DNA of 64,000 nt from assembly GCA_022539475.1 (NCBI GenBank), contig VCMS01000167.1, positions 56,212 through 120,211 of the forward strand, written 5' to 3'. This DNA comes from Gracilaria domingensis (lineage: Eukaryota; Rhodophyta; Florideophyceae; Gracilariales; Gracilariaceae). Shown here in pieces: positions 8,993 to 18,310 of the stretch. Every line of letters starts with the position of its first letter. Within the stretch, counting starts at the first letter, position 1. Below the pieces are notes generated by a model. The model was not told the DNA's origin and ran no database searches. It saw only the letters and a list, made by a program, of their open reading frames with translations. The translations under genes were made by a program, and so were the position numbers.

Positions 8993-10090
8993 ATGGAAAA
9001 GACTGCTCTCGGTTCTCAGGGCTTGCAAGTCTCCAAACTGGGCTTTGGTTGCATGGGACTGACAACCGCATATGGCCCTAAACTTCCGGATGATCAAATC
9101 ATCGCGCTGCTCGGAAAGGCGGCTGACATGGGCGTCACCTTATGGGACACTGCGAATCTCTATTGCTACCCTGATTTCTGGCGACTGCTACGTTTCACAT
9201 CACCTCTTGTCTGTCAGGAGGAAATTATTCGTCATGCCATCCAGAACGTCGGCCGAGATAACATCGTCATTTCCACCAAGACGGGCATCCGTCTAAGCCT
9301 CTTTCCGAAGCTATCTTTCTGGGCAGACGGTGACCCTGCGTTCATTCGACAGCAATGCGAAGACTCTCTCAGAAGACTCAATGTATCCACGATCGATCTG
9401 TTCTACTTGCATCGAATTGATCCCAATATCCCCATTGAGATCACGATGACTGAAATGAAGAAGCTCGTGGAAGAAGGCAAAGTGAAATATGTTGGCCTGT
9501 CCGAAGCGTCTGCCGAAGTCATCGAACGTGCGCACAAAATCCATCCCATCACCGCCGTGCAGCTGGAGTACTCGCTGTGGTGTCGCGGAATTGAAGAGGA
9601 AATCATGCCGCTTTGTCAGCGTCTCGGCATTGGTATCGTCGCCTATTCGCCGCTTGGACGCGGCTTTTTCGGAGGCGCGGCGCGTCAGAAACTGGCCTCA
9701 TCAGACTTTCGAGCGTCGCAGGCGCGCTTTCAGGGCGAAGCGGGGCAAAAGCACGATCAGATGCTGCAGAAGATGGAGAAAATTGCAGAAGACAAGGGCG
9801 TGACAACTGCGCAGTTGGCGCTTGCATGGGTTGAGGCTCAGAGTAGCCGACTCGGCGGCGCCGGACTGGTGGCGATTCCTGGGACTACCAAGGAGAAGAA
9901 TCTTATCAGCAATGTCGAGGCTGCCTCGATTGATCTTTCTGTGGATGATATTGCGTTGCTGGAAGAAGCAGTGCCGTGGAAGGAAGTGGAGGGCGATCGA
10001 TACGGTGGCGAATTAACGGAGTGGGAGACTTTGAAGAATCGCGAGTTGACGGCCGAAGAAGCGCAGCAGATCGGCGTTTCTCTGTCGTGA
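8993..10090 (+). CDS. Aldo-keto reductase (NADPH-dependent oxidoreductase)
   Basis: The ATG at 8993 was chosen because the protein then begins MEKTALGSQGLQVSKLGFGC, a standard AKR start; the frame is open further upstream but without family similarity. The protein has 365 aa, a (beta/alpha)8 barrel with the expected tetrad: Asp in DTANLY, the Tyr five residues on, Lys in ISTKTGI, His in LHRIDPN. IVAYSPLGRGFF and IPGTTKEKNLISN match the cofactor-binding regions, so NADPH-linked reduction of aldehydes or ketones is likely. The MGLTTAYGP start resembles the AKR13-like group. Oddity: about 18 residues (CYPDFWRLLRFTSPLVCQ) stand between the catalytic Tyr and the EEII helix where relatives have only a few. 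The DNA there ends in a pyrimidine-rich tract plus CAG, like a retained 54-nt intron, although the 5' side lacks a clear GT. Substrate unknown. Confidence 0.9.
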   Translation: MEKTALGSQGLQVSKLGFGCMGLTTAYGPKLPDDQIIALLGKAADMGVTLWDTANLYCYPDFWRLLRFTSPLVCQEEIIRHAIQNVGRDNIVISTKTGIRLSLFPKLSFWADGDPAFIRQQCEDSLRRLNVSTIDLFYLHRIDPNIPIEITMTEMKKLVEEGKVKYVGLSEASAEVIERAHKIHPITAVQLEYSLWCRGIEEEIMPLCQRLGIGIVAYSPLGRGFFGGAARQKLASSDFRASQARFQGEAGQKHDQMLQKMEKIAEDKGVTTAQLALAWVEAQSSRLGGAGLVAIPGTTKEKNLISNVEAASIDLSVDDIALLEEAVPWKEVEGDRYGGELTEWETLKNRELTAEEAQQIGVSLS

Positions 10091-10895
10091 GCTCGCATGT
10101 GCTGCATAAATGAACTCCGGTTCTGAGTAGAGCGTAGGTGAGGAGCTGAAGAACCTTGTGTTCACCGTGCACAATGGGGGATGTACATGAGCTTGGGGTG
10201 GGCATTCTAAATAACATAACAACGACAATAAATAGATCATGTGTTTGAGATGCGCGACAGGTACGTTCTGAGGAATCCGGAGCGTGGATCACGAAACAGC
10301 GGCAGCACATGCGCATGATCTGCAACGCTGCCTGCCCAAAGGCGACACGCAGCGTATCCCCACTGTTCAGACACCCATATATGCTTGACTTTTTTGCTGT
10401 TGTGTGATCGATGCGGTGGCGGCGGAGGCGAGTTGCTGGGGCGATTGAGATTTGTTGCAGCGACAGCTCAAGCCATTCCGCGGGCTTGACAAGGAGAAAA
10501 TGTAATCATGAGCAACTTGGGTGCAAGCGCAGATCGGCGAGCAGGACGCGCGTGATCGTTGTGATCAAATGGCAATTTGGCATCGCCATGATGGCGCTTG
10601 GGACTCCCAATGGCTGTGAATCTCAGAATGGTGATCAAAAAGTTTAATCGCGGCGTGTACCGACGGTACCAAGGGAACGGGGAGATTTGAGTGACCTGAT
10701 CGGCTACCTTCGTAACTTAGATATTGCGCGCGGCTCGATCCAATTGGAAGCATCAGCGTAAGGGCGCTGTGCGGTTACCAACGGTAGATACCCTATGGGT
10801 AAGGTTGCGAAGGTTTATGCTCACCGGGGCGACGCTCCCCTGTGACCGACCTTCTAGACGCAGAAGACACCTCCGATCCGGCGTAGACCCCCCGC

Positions 10896-10954
<59 letters not shown>

Positions 10955-10958
10955 CGCC
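10091..10958. other. Intergenic region with (GCC)n microsatellite
   Basis: No gene recognised in about 870 bp. The last part (10899-10955) is a GCC trinucleotide run that ends only a few bases before the next start codon and would lie in its 5' UTR. Confidence 0.5.
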
Positions 10959-12398
10959 ATGTCCTCCGACGACTCGTCCGCCGTGGAGACGCTGTGCGCG
11001 CTGCCGGGCTTCGCGGCCGCCAAGGTGCTGCAGCAGCTGTACGACGCGCTGAGCCCCGATCTGCCGCCCGACCTGCGCTCCACGCCCGTGCCGTCGCCGC
11101 CCACGCCGGCCGCGCTGCACGGCGCCACCGTGCTGCTGTTCAACTTCGACGAGGGCCACTCGGCGCGCTTCCTGGTGCCGGGCACGGGCGGCGGCTCGGT
11201 GGGCTACGACTGGGTCATGGAGCGCGCGCAGCCGCTCGACTTCGTGGCCGCGCACCTGGCGCTGCCCGCGCCCGACGCGCGCGCGCCGCGCGAGCACGCC
11301 ATCTTCATGCCGGGGCTCAACACGTTCCAGCAGCCGCGCGCCGGCGAGACCTCCACCGAGGCGCGCCTGCGCTACTACCAGCGCGTGCTGCGCGTGGCCG
11401 CCATGGCGCAGCTGCACCCCGGCACGTCCAAGGACCAGGGCGACGTGCGCCTGCACGCGCGCCGCGCCGTCGTGCTGCGCGCGCTGCTGACGCTGCTGCG
11501 CCCCGTGCTGCCGGCGCGCGTGCAGCCGCGCTTCGAGGGCCCCGACCTCATCTTCTCCGCGTCGCAGCTGGACTACATTCAGGCCGCGCTGTCGTCGTTC
11601 AACCTCGTCGACACCCCGCTCAAGGCGCGCATTCGCGACCTGCTGCGGCGCTCGGCGCGCCCCGACGCCGAGCCCGTCGTGCTGCTCGGCTACTCGCGCT
11701 CGTCCATCGACGTGCGCGCCGCGCTGCAGCAGCACGTGGACGAGAGCGTGCGCGACGGCGAGACCAGCGCCGCCGTGGAGCGCCGCCTGCGCCGCCTCGT
11801 CACCGTCGTCACCATCGGCCCCGGCACCTCCGGCTACCCGGACGGCCCGGCGTACGTGCACCTCGCCACCTACCAGGACCCGCTGTCCAACATCGCGGGC
11901 GTCACGTCGCGCGTGCGCGCCGACCAGGCGGGCAAGGACGCGCTGTTCCTCAACGTCGACTCGCCGTTCGCAGACGGCGCCTTCGACGCGCACAACTTTG
12001 GCGCCGTCACCGTGCAGTACCTCGCGCTGGTGATGGCCGTCAACGCCGCGACCGGCTTCCGCCAGCTGTGGGAGAAGCACATGGCGGGCGGACTGCTCGC
12101 GGTGCCCAACGCGGACGCCGCGCTGCGCGCTATGATGGTGCTCACGGACGGCACGGAGTGGCTCTTCTCGCCGAAGGACGCGTGGCGCGGCGTGCCGCCC
12201 GACACGCTGCCGGACCCGCCCGCCGCGGAGCAGGTGCTGCGCGACGCCATGGGCGACGCGTTTGTGAGCCGCGTCATCGAGCTGTTCGGCGCGCCGCACG
12301 CGCCGAAGAACCCGCCGCCGCCGCTGTCTACGGGCGGCGACGTCGCGCAGCCGCCGCAGCAGCAGCGGCCATGGTGGAGCAGCTGCTCGCTCAGCTAG
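10959..12398 (+). CDS. Unrecognised 479-aa protein, possible alpha/beta-hydrolase-like fold
   Basis: The start is the ATG in CCCGCCATGTCC just after the GCC run; the frame opens further upstream only because the repeat encodes poly-Ala. The gene is very GC-rich, with almost only G or C at third positions, unlike the AT-richer genes beside it. VVLLGYSRSSIDVRAAL (about residues 243-259) resembles a nucleophile elbow (G-x-S-x-S) after a beta strand. A later VVTIGPGTSGYPDGPAYVHL strand and FDAHNFGAVTVQYL could supply an acid and a His, so a hydrolase-type triad is possible but unproven. The C-terminus ends in a Pro- and Gln-rich tail. No signal peptide is seen. It converges on the small secreted-protein gene, with 91 bp between the stops. 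Confidence 0.7.
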   Translation: MSSDDSSAVETLCALPGFAAAKVLQQLYDALSPDLPPDLRSTPVPSPPTPAALHGATVLLFNFDEGHSARFLVPGTGGGSVGYDWVMERAQPLDFVAAHLALPAPDARAPREHAIFMPGLNTFQQPRAGETSTEARLRYYQRVLRVAAMAQLHPGTSKDQGDVRLHARRAVVLRALLTLLRPVLPARVQPRFEGPDLIFSASQLDYIQAALSSFNLVDTPLKARIRDLLRRSARPDAEPVVLLGYSRSSIDVRAALQQHVDESVRDGETSAAVERRLRRLVTVVTIGPGTSGYPDGPAYVHLATYQDPLSNIAGVTSRVRADQAGKDALFLNVDSPFADGAFDAHNFGAVTVQYLALVMAVNAATGFRQLWEKHMAGGLLAVPNADAALRAMMVLTDGTEWLFSPKDAWRGVPPDTLPDPPAAEQVLRDAMGDAFVSRVIELFGAPHAPKNPPPPLSTGGDVAQPPQQQRPWWSSCSLS

Positions 12399-12405
12399 CC
12401 AGCTT

Positions 12406-12527
12406 TATAGACGGTAGGTTCTACAGCACTACACACAAAGCCCGCAGCGGAACGCCACCGAATGCATATAGACGGTAGGTTCTACAGCACTACACGCAAA
12501 GCCCGTAGCGGAACGCCACCGAGTGCA
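12406..12527. repeat. Tandem direct repeat, 61 bp x 2
   Basis: Two copies (12406-12466 and 12467-12527) begin TATAGACGGTAGGTTC and differ at only a few positions. The inner copy is the real 3' end of the minus-strand secreted-protein gene (last codons and stop at 12490). The outer copy is a duplication of that gene end lying beyond its stop. Confidence 0.9.
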
Positions 12528-13089
12528 GGTACCCGATCACCGCCTCTAGGTCGGCGTTGTCGTACGCTCTTCCCGGCACCTTCACAAAGAAGCCTTCTTC
12601 GTCCTCCGTGCAGCCAAAGTCCCTCACGTCGCGCAGCACCGGCAGCAGCGTCTTCACGGCGGCCACAAACTTGGGCTTCGTCTCCGTCACCGGGAACATT
12701 TCCTGCTTGCGCTTCTTCTGCTCGCTCTTGCAGTACTTGTCCACGTCGTCGCCGGAGGCCGAGCCGCCAAACACGGAGAGGTCCACGTCGATCATCGGGT
12801 ACTTGACGAGCATGGGCGTCAGCTCTGGTTTCCGGTACACAAACAGGTACGCTTCGGGGCACTGCAACGGCACGCCGCTGTCGATCGTCACGATGAACAT
12901 CTTCTTGTATATCGACACCGAAGTGTACACCCTCGGTCGATAGCAATCATCTGCCAGGCTGAAAGTTCGTCCAAGTAGCGATTTGGGGAGCGGAATCGTC
13001 GCCTTGCATGTTCCGCCATTGTTCTGAGCAACCACTCCGCAAACCAAGACTGCACTTAGCAACAAACGAAACATCATCGAACCTCTCAT
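12490..13089 (-). CDS. Small secreted Cys-containing protein, unknown function
   Basis: The Met at 13089 (MRGSMMFRLLL...) is preferred over 13137 because it is followed at once by a hydrophobic signal peptide (FRLLLSAVLVCGVVAQ) with likely cleavage after a small residue. The Met at 13077 is an alternative. The mature part is about 175 aa with spaced Cys (TCKATI, DDCYRP, LQCPEA, KYCKSE, FGCTED, GLCV), fitting a disulfide-bonded extracellular or vacuolar protein. Central strands (VYTSVSIYKKMFIVTIDSG) suggest a beta-rich fold. I do not recognise the family. The last about 12 codons are duplicated in the tandem repeat downstream. It faces the GC-rich 10959 gene tail to tail. Confidence 0.72.
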   Translation of the reverse strand: MRGSMMFRLLLSAVLVCGVVAQNNGGTCKATIPLPKSLLGRTFSLADDCYRPRVYTSVSIYKKMFIVTIDSGVPLQCPEAYLFVYRKPELTPMLVKYPMIDVDLSVFGGSASGDDVDKYCKSEQKKRKQEMFPVTETKPKFVAAVKTLLPVLRDVRDFGCTEDEEGFFVKVPGRAYDNADLEAVIGYLHSVAFRYGLCV

Positions 13090-13446
13090 GTTTATGAGAT
13101 ATCTGAGTTCAAGCATCAGCAACACTTTCGCTGCCAACCTCGCACCTTTTGTACATGTCGCCTACAACCTGTTTCGCACGGTTCCGTTACGCCTCTCATG
13201 ACTAACTATCCCAGCACTGTCCTTTTGTCCCTTCGCATTCCGCCTATTTTGGGGGCACTGCAAACAGCTCCAACTCCCCAATAAGACAATCGTGTTGTTT
13301 GGGACTTGGCGGTGTCATCAACAGAATCAACCACGCGCAAAAAACTTTGCCTTGTGTACATGTCGCCCCATCTCATTTGCAGGCCACGATCTCGTTCAAC
13401 CTCAACAATGTCAGCGGTTCTCAACATAAAATGATGCGTGACCCAC

Positions 13447-14868
13447 TCAATCCAACTCGATTACCTCCATGCAAAACTCGCGAATGGCACGGGGCGCCAC
13501 CCACTTTCGCCGATCTTCTCGAAACACCTTTACAAAGAAACACTCTCCTTTCTCGATGAGGATCACTCTACCCGCCAAATATCTGTTCGTCGATCGGCAG
13601 CACACAAACACACAGTCGTCCTTCTCAACGACTGCAGCAATCCGCTCACATCCCCTCACCTTCATGCTCGCATCCTCATTAATTGGATTCGTGCTATCGC
13701 GAGTGCAAGAGATGTATTCATACGCCATGCTGCCTCCCGATAACATTCCTCTGCGAATGATCCGGAACACGGCTGTCCCAAAAACGTAAAACTCTTCTGA
13801 TTCTAGAACCAAATCTGCTTGAGAGTTGTCCTCGAACAAGATGGTCAGAATTCTTTTCTGACTTCTCTTCTCCATGACACCCTCCAGAACCATTCTTCCA
13901 ATGTCTTCGAACTTCAACTGCTTTCCATCGGCGCACGGCGTCTCAGAGCAGTTCAAACGTCTCCTTTTCGGAGCCACGTTTGAGTTGGCATCACTTTTTT
14001 CTGTCCTGCCCCGTTTACCGTTAGCAACCACACAATCGCCTGATTCTTCAGCTTCTGTTTTGGGACCACTCTCGTCGTTCGGCTTCTCTTCATTTTCACG
14101 TTTTAATAATCCTAAGACCATCTCCCGAGGATATTCGAATATGTTCAGATGTTCCGTGCAGGTCTCTTCGTCTTCGTTCGGAGGGTCACGGTCTTCTGCA
14201 TTCACCCGTATCTCCCTCTGCAAATGCTTTCGTTCTTTTGTGGAGGAAAGTGAAAACCCGTCCCGAGAGCGAAGGTTGCTCTCCTCTCCCTCTTCTTCCG
14301 TTTTTGTTAGATCAACCACTTCAAGGCAACTCTGAATTCCAGCGGGATCCTGCTTCAACTGGTCATCCCGAACGATTTCGGATTTCTCTGAACGGAATGG
14401 AATCAAACCCCCAAACTTGATGACTTTTGAATCTTCCTTCTGACCTGTGTCATCTTTCCTGTCCTTTACAGTGCTTTCGTCCGATGAGATTCCGGGAGTT
14501 TCCCTGTGTTGAACATCTTCTCTTCTATCAGAATGAGGCGGACGAAGAGGCGAGTTGACGATGTGCAAAACATTCTGTTCGTTTTCGCCATTCCCGCAGA
14601 CAGATTTCGTCCCCGAACTAGAGGAAGTGTCAATCGTGAAGGTTTGCTGCTCGCCCTGTTCCGTAATGATTTGCACGCCCTCTTCGATCCTATCGTTTGA
14701 GTGTTCCGGGACTTCTCCCGATTTCACACTTCTGACATTGCGTTCATCTTCTTCCACTTCAGATGCGTTTAATTCTGCCCCTGGATGAACATACGTACCC
14801 AAATGTGAAACCACCAGTGGTTTTTTTGTTCTGGCTGACTTCCGAGAGAATCTGCTGGTGTTGTCCAT
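13447..14868 (-). CDS. Charged, probably nuclear protein with conserved-looking C-terminal domain
   Basis: The frame is open from 14925. Two Met (14925, 14868) are possible starts, and MDNTSRFSRKSARTKK at 14868 looks like the start of a basic nuclear-type N-terminus. The middle about 250 residues are Glu-, Ser-, Lys- and Asp-rich and probably disordered, with a KRRRLN basic cluster that could be a nuclear localisation signal. The last about 150 residues, from GRMVLEGVMEKRSQKRILTI on, are compact with alternating hydrophobic strands (ILTILFEDNSQADLVLES, YEYISCTRDS, CVFVCCRSTNRYLAGRVI) and look like a folded beta domain. I cannot name it. It is intronless. It could be a host regulator or a domesticated transposon tail; the sequence does not decide. 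Confidence 0.65.
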   Translation of the reverse strand: MDNTSRFSRKSARTKKPLVVSHLGTYVHPGAELNASEVEEDERNVRSVKSGEVPEHSNDRIEEGVQIITEQGEQQTFTIDTSSSSGTKSVCGNGENEQNVLHIVNSPLRPPHSDRREDVQHRETPGISSDESTVKDRKDDTGQKEDSKVIKFGGLIPFRSEKSEIVRDDQLKQDPAGIQSCLEVVDLTKTEEEGEESNLRSRDGFSLSSTKERKHLQREIRVNAEDRDPPNEDEETCTEHLNIFEYPREMVLGLLKRENEEKPNDESGPKTEAEESGDCVVANGKRGRTEKSDANSNVAPKRRRLNCSETPCADGKQLKFEDIGRMVLEGVMEKRSQKRILTILFEDNSQADLVLESEEFYVFGTAVFRIIRRGMLSGGSMAYEYISCTRDSTNPINEDASMKVRGCERIAAVVEKDDCVFVCCRSTNRYLAGRVILIEKGECFFVKVFREDRRKWVAPRAIREFCMEVIELD

Positions 14869-16315
14869 TAGATACCGGACATTAACATGACAGAGACGAC
14901 GAGGCCATCCTGAACAATATTTCACTCAAAACTTTTTGGGTTCGTCTCTACTTGCGTCTTCTTCGTTCTCTTGGAAAGCTTGGTTGTGTGCTGCCCAAGT
15001 ATTTACAGCAACGAACTGCACCTGTGACCAAAGTGCTGGAACGGAAACAAACTTCGTCTGTCCTTATGTTAGGTCTTCTTCTAAACATTATGTGTTTGCG
15101 TTTGTTTCCTGATGGTCAAAACGTATAGTTGTGAGTTTGGTTCCTCTTTTCGATCCCTGCTCCAAGCTTTTTCAGAGACAACTTCGAAGCTACTTGTGCA
15201 CCCTTCTCCAGGGAGAAAGAGTCGTTTCTGGAGATCTGTTTCTGTCTGGAGATCTATTCTGTCGCAACATATTTTAATATTGCTTGGTGCAGGCCTCTTC
15301 CTCAGCACTTGGCAGTTACTGAAACTTGTTTCAGTTATTCTGCCTTTTCTCGAATCATTCAAACATCTTTGTGGGATCAGTTTATTCATGCGGCTTGGAA
15401 ATCAAACACAAACTCAGAGAGGCCAGTAAGGGTGCAGCGGGGAGTAGCGTATTGAAGTAAGGTGCTGCTGAGATGCAAGATTCTCATGGAGCATGGAGGA
15501 AATGAGCGCTACATTCATCCACCTTGATGGACGGAGTGTGTCGCGCGAATGACATTCGTCTGACCGACATTGTAGATTTTAAATTTGAATATTTTAAAAA
15601 AATTCAAAACGTTTTTTTTTTAAAAATGTTCATATTCAAAATCCACCTGGACCCAAACTATTTAGCTCTTTTGAGTAAAGTCTTGAACGGAAACTACATC
15701 TTTATGAAAGTATAAAGGTGTTTTAGGAAGGCGGATTGAATTACGTGGCACACATGTGCCAAGAATGAATATGAGTACGTGTCATCCGTGCTATACATTT
15801 TTTTCCACTCGGCGCTTCCACATTCCCAGTTTAGCAAGAAAAAGCAACGGACACTTGTGGCCATGAAGGATACGCTACTCGCAGCAAAACTATTCCCGCC
15901 TTCACACAGAAATAAAAAAATAAACTGTTTGTTAGACCTTTCTTCATCCTTCACGATGTCACTGGAAAAAGCACAAAACCTTTCCATCTCTCAAACCGAA
16001 TTCTTGGAAATCTGTTCTCTACCCTTGGTATAGCTGTTCTCGGACTTTTCAAAGATCTCATTTGGAAACTTTGCAAAATATCTGATTTATTACTAAATTA
16101 ACTACAGACTTGTATAGCGTATCCCAAAAAGAACCCAACTCTTTCGGAAACCATGATTGTAACACTTTTTTAATGGATATGGGAAGTGATTTCCTCCTTC
16201 GACAGGTTTTCCTCATTGGGTACTTCAAGAAACCGGAAACCTTCGGCCAATAAATGTCGCAGTAGGAATCACTTTGTCTCTTTTTCCAGTAACAGTTCTA
16301 ATTGAGATATTGAGA
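14869..16315. other. Intergenic region
   Basis: About 1.45 kb without a convincing gene. A 105-codon plus-strand frame at 15112-15429 has a hydrophobic middle (ILILLGAGLFLSTWQLLKLV) but no other support. AT-rich stretches occur near 15580-15640. Confidence 0.4.
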
Positions 16316-17700
16316 ACTGTTCCCGATTCGAAAACATTTCTGTTTCGGACTCCAGAACCATTGGCCTTTCCCCATTCCTGTGGGTCCTGTGCCATGATTT
16401 AAGGGGTGCCGAAGGAGTCCATCCTCGAGACTCTGTTCTCATCCACACACCTCACTCAACCAAGTCTCATAACACAGTCTCAAAACCAATTCAGTCCGAT
16501 CTCAAACTTTCTTGAGTATCACTCATTGAACACAGTTCAAGTCCACGACAAGATTTACACCCCGTCTTTATTCAACATGCAAGTCACTATGATGCCAAAG
16601 CGCGCACTGGGCGATATTACCAATCGCCAGCCCACTCACAACATCGCAGCCATGGCCAAGCGACCTGCCAAGCCCCAGAACGCCACCACGTCCAAGCGGG
16701 CGCGCCAGGTGACTCCCGAGCAGTATCAGTCACACCTGCCGGTCATGAACCTAAGCACTGCCAATGCGAAGGTCATTGACATCGACGCGTCCGACAAACT
16801 CAACCGTGTAGAAGGCAGCGACTTTGCCGCCGACATCCACAACAACCACCTTGTAGCCGAGAAACGACATCTGCCGAAGAGTGACTACCTGGATTCACAC
16901 AGAACTGTGAGCAGGAAGATGAGGGCCATTCTGGTGGACTGGCTGGCAGATGTGTGTGTGAGCCTCAAGCTGTCCGACAGCACTCTGCACCTTTGTGTGC
17001 ACATTCTGGATCGTTTCCTGCAGACGTACGAGCCCAACCGCTCAACTCTTCAGCTGTTGGGCAGCGTGTGCCTGTACATTGCAGCCAAGTATGAGGAGAT
17101 CTACGCACCTGAGGCGAGTGACTTTGTCACGTTGTCGGACGGAGCATTCAGCAAGGACGATGTGATCATCATGGAAGCGACCGTCCTCAACGCTTTGCGC
17201 TTCCAGGTGACCACCCCGTACTGCCTCACCTTTCTGGCACGCATTGGGAAGGTGCTTGGGGCAAAAGGTGTACCGACAGAGGTTACTCGCAACGTGTTGA
17301 CAAGAGCACAAATGTTTGTGGAGACGGCGATGGTAGACGGACGTCACTTGAGGTATCGGCCAAGTCATCTTGCAGCGGCGTCGGTTCTGTTGGCGCTGGA
17401 CAAACTGAACATTGACATGAGCTGGTGTGGGAATCTTGCGTTCCACTCCGGGTGGAGCAAAGGATCACTACTTCAATGTGTGGAAGACGTGCGAGAGTTG
17501 GTAGACAACAACAGTACATCGAAAAGTAGAAGTCTCAACGCCATAAGCAGAAAGTTTTCTGAGAGGATGATGTCTTCGTAACATTACATTCTAAACTAAA
17601 GCTTTAATTCGAAAACTTGCTAGATGACGGTATTTGTTTTTGTTCTCAGATGAATCTGTGCATTCCCTCGGTTCACTTCGCCGTCTTTGTCTTCTCTTCT
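16316..17700 (+). repeat. Inverted duplication, left arm (cyclin locus A)
   Basis: This segment is repeated in inverted orientation at about 26005-27393. The 5' flank (16316-16576) and the cyclin CDS are almost identical to the other arm by eye. The 3' flank after the stop is still alignable for about 120 bp but clearly diverged. The arms are about 8.3 kb apart. Confidence 0.88.
16577..17581 (+). CDS. Mitotic cyclin (A/B type), copy A
   Basis: The frame is open upstream to 16406, but the first in-frame ATG is 16577 (MQVTMMPKRALGDITNRQP), giving 334 aa. KRALGDITN matches the destruction box of A/B cyclins, targeting the protein for APC/C degradation. The first cyclin box begins with VSRKMRAILVDWLADVC, the signature MRAILVDWL of mitotic cyclins, and continues through LHLCVHILDRFL and CLYIAAKYEEIYAPE. 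The C-terminal cyclin fold follows (TPYCLTFLARIGK... LDKLNIDMSW). It would bind and activate a CDK1-type kinase at mitotic entry. A versus B subtype is not resolved. It differs from copy B at 6 positions over the 391-residue open frame. No intron. Confidence 0.92.
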   Translation: MQVTMMPKRALGDITNRQPTHNIAAMAKRPAKPQNATTSKRARQVTPEQYQSHLPVMNLSTANAKVIDIDASDKLNRVEGSDFAADIHNNHLVAEKRHLPKSDYLDSHRTVSRKMRAILVDWLADVCVSLKLSDSTLHLCVHILDRFLQTYEPNRSTLQLLGSVCLYIAAKYEEIYAPEASDFVTLSDGAFSKDDVIIMEATVLNALRFQVTTPYCLTFLARIGKVLGAKGVPTEVTRNVLTRAQMFVETAMVDGRHLRYRPSHLAAASVLLALDKLNIDMSWCGNLAFHSGWSKGSLLQCVEDVRELVDNNSTSKSRSLNAISRKFSERMMSS

Positions 17701-18310
17701 TTCTTCTTTGTTATGGTTTTCTGCTCCTTATTTCGAAGTAGCAGGAGAGCTCAACTAGTCGTACGAATATTTTCTCTTAATGAAGGTAAAAGACTTAGAC
17801 AGTCACTGCTCAATCTTCTTCTCAGTGTTTGCCTTGTTTTGCTCCGACTGTAGGTGGTTCCTCTCTCGTGATGTGATTGTTAGCAGGCATCGAAACAGCA
17901 CGTGCATGACTTCTTTGCGTGCAATTCTGGCGCTTGAGTTGGCATGAGAATCATGATAGGCGAAAGAGCCATTGATCTAACGACAGCATCTGAATGCACA
18001 TGTTCTCATTGTCTCATGTGCTTGTTTTGATTCGTATATGAATTGCTTCTGCTCATCCAGTTATGTTTTGAAGCATGTATGAGAGATTCGTTCAGATTAG
18101 AGTCCAATCGTGATATGCGGCTTCGGAGAACTTTCTCCACTCTGATCTGCGGAAGTGGTTGCAGCTCAACCAATTAAAAAATGCGAGAATGGTATTCCAG
18201 ATAGAACGACAAGACATGCATTGTTAACGATGCGGTCTATTTTGAGTCAACAGATCCTGATATGTAGCAAAGTCAGTACCAGGATACTCTGCTACAATGG
18301 TGTTAAATTT

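Noticed and set aside
10854-12299. 481-aa minus-strand frame
   Set aside because: Arg/His/Val/Gly-rich antisense shadow of the same gene, ending in poly-Arg from the GCC repeat.
10724-12478. 584-aa plus-strand frame with poly-Ala and Arg/Ala-rich sequence
   Set aside because: It overlaps the GC-rich 10959-12398 gene in another frame. Composition is what a GC-rich shadow gives, and it starts in the GCC repeat.
16406-16576. N-terminal 57-residue extension of the cyclin
   Set aside because: There is no ATG; the frame is open by chance. The first ATG at 16577 directly precedes the destruction box.
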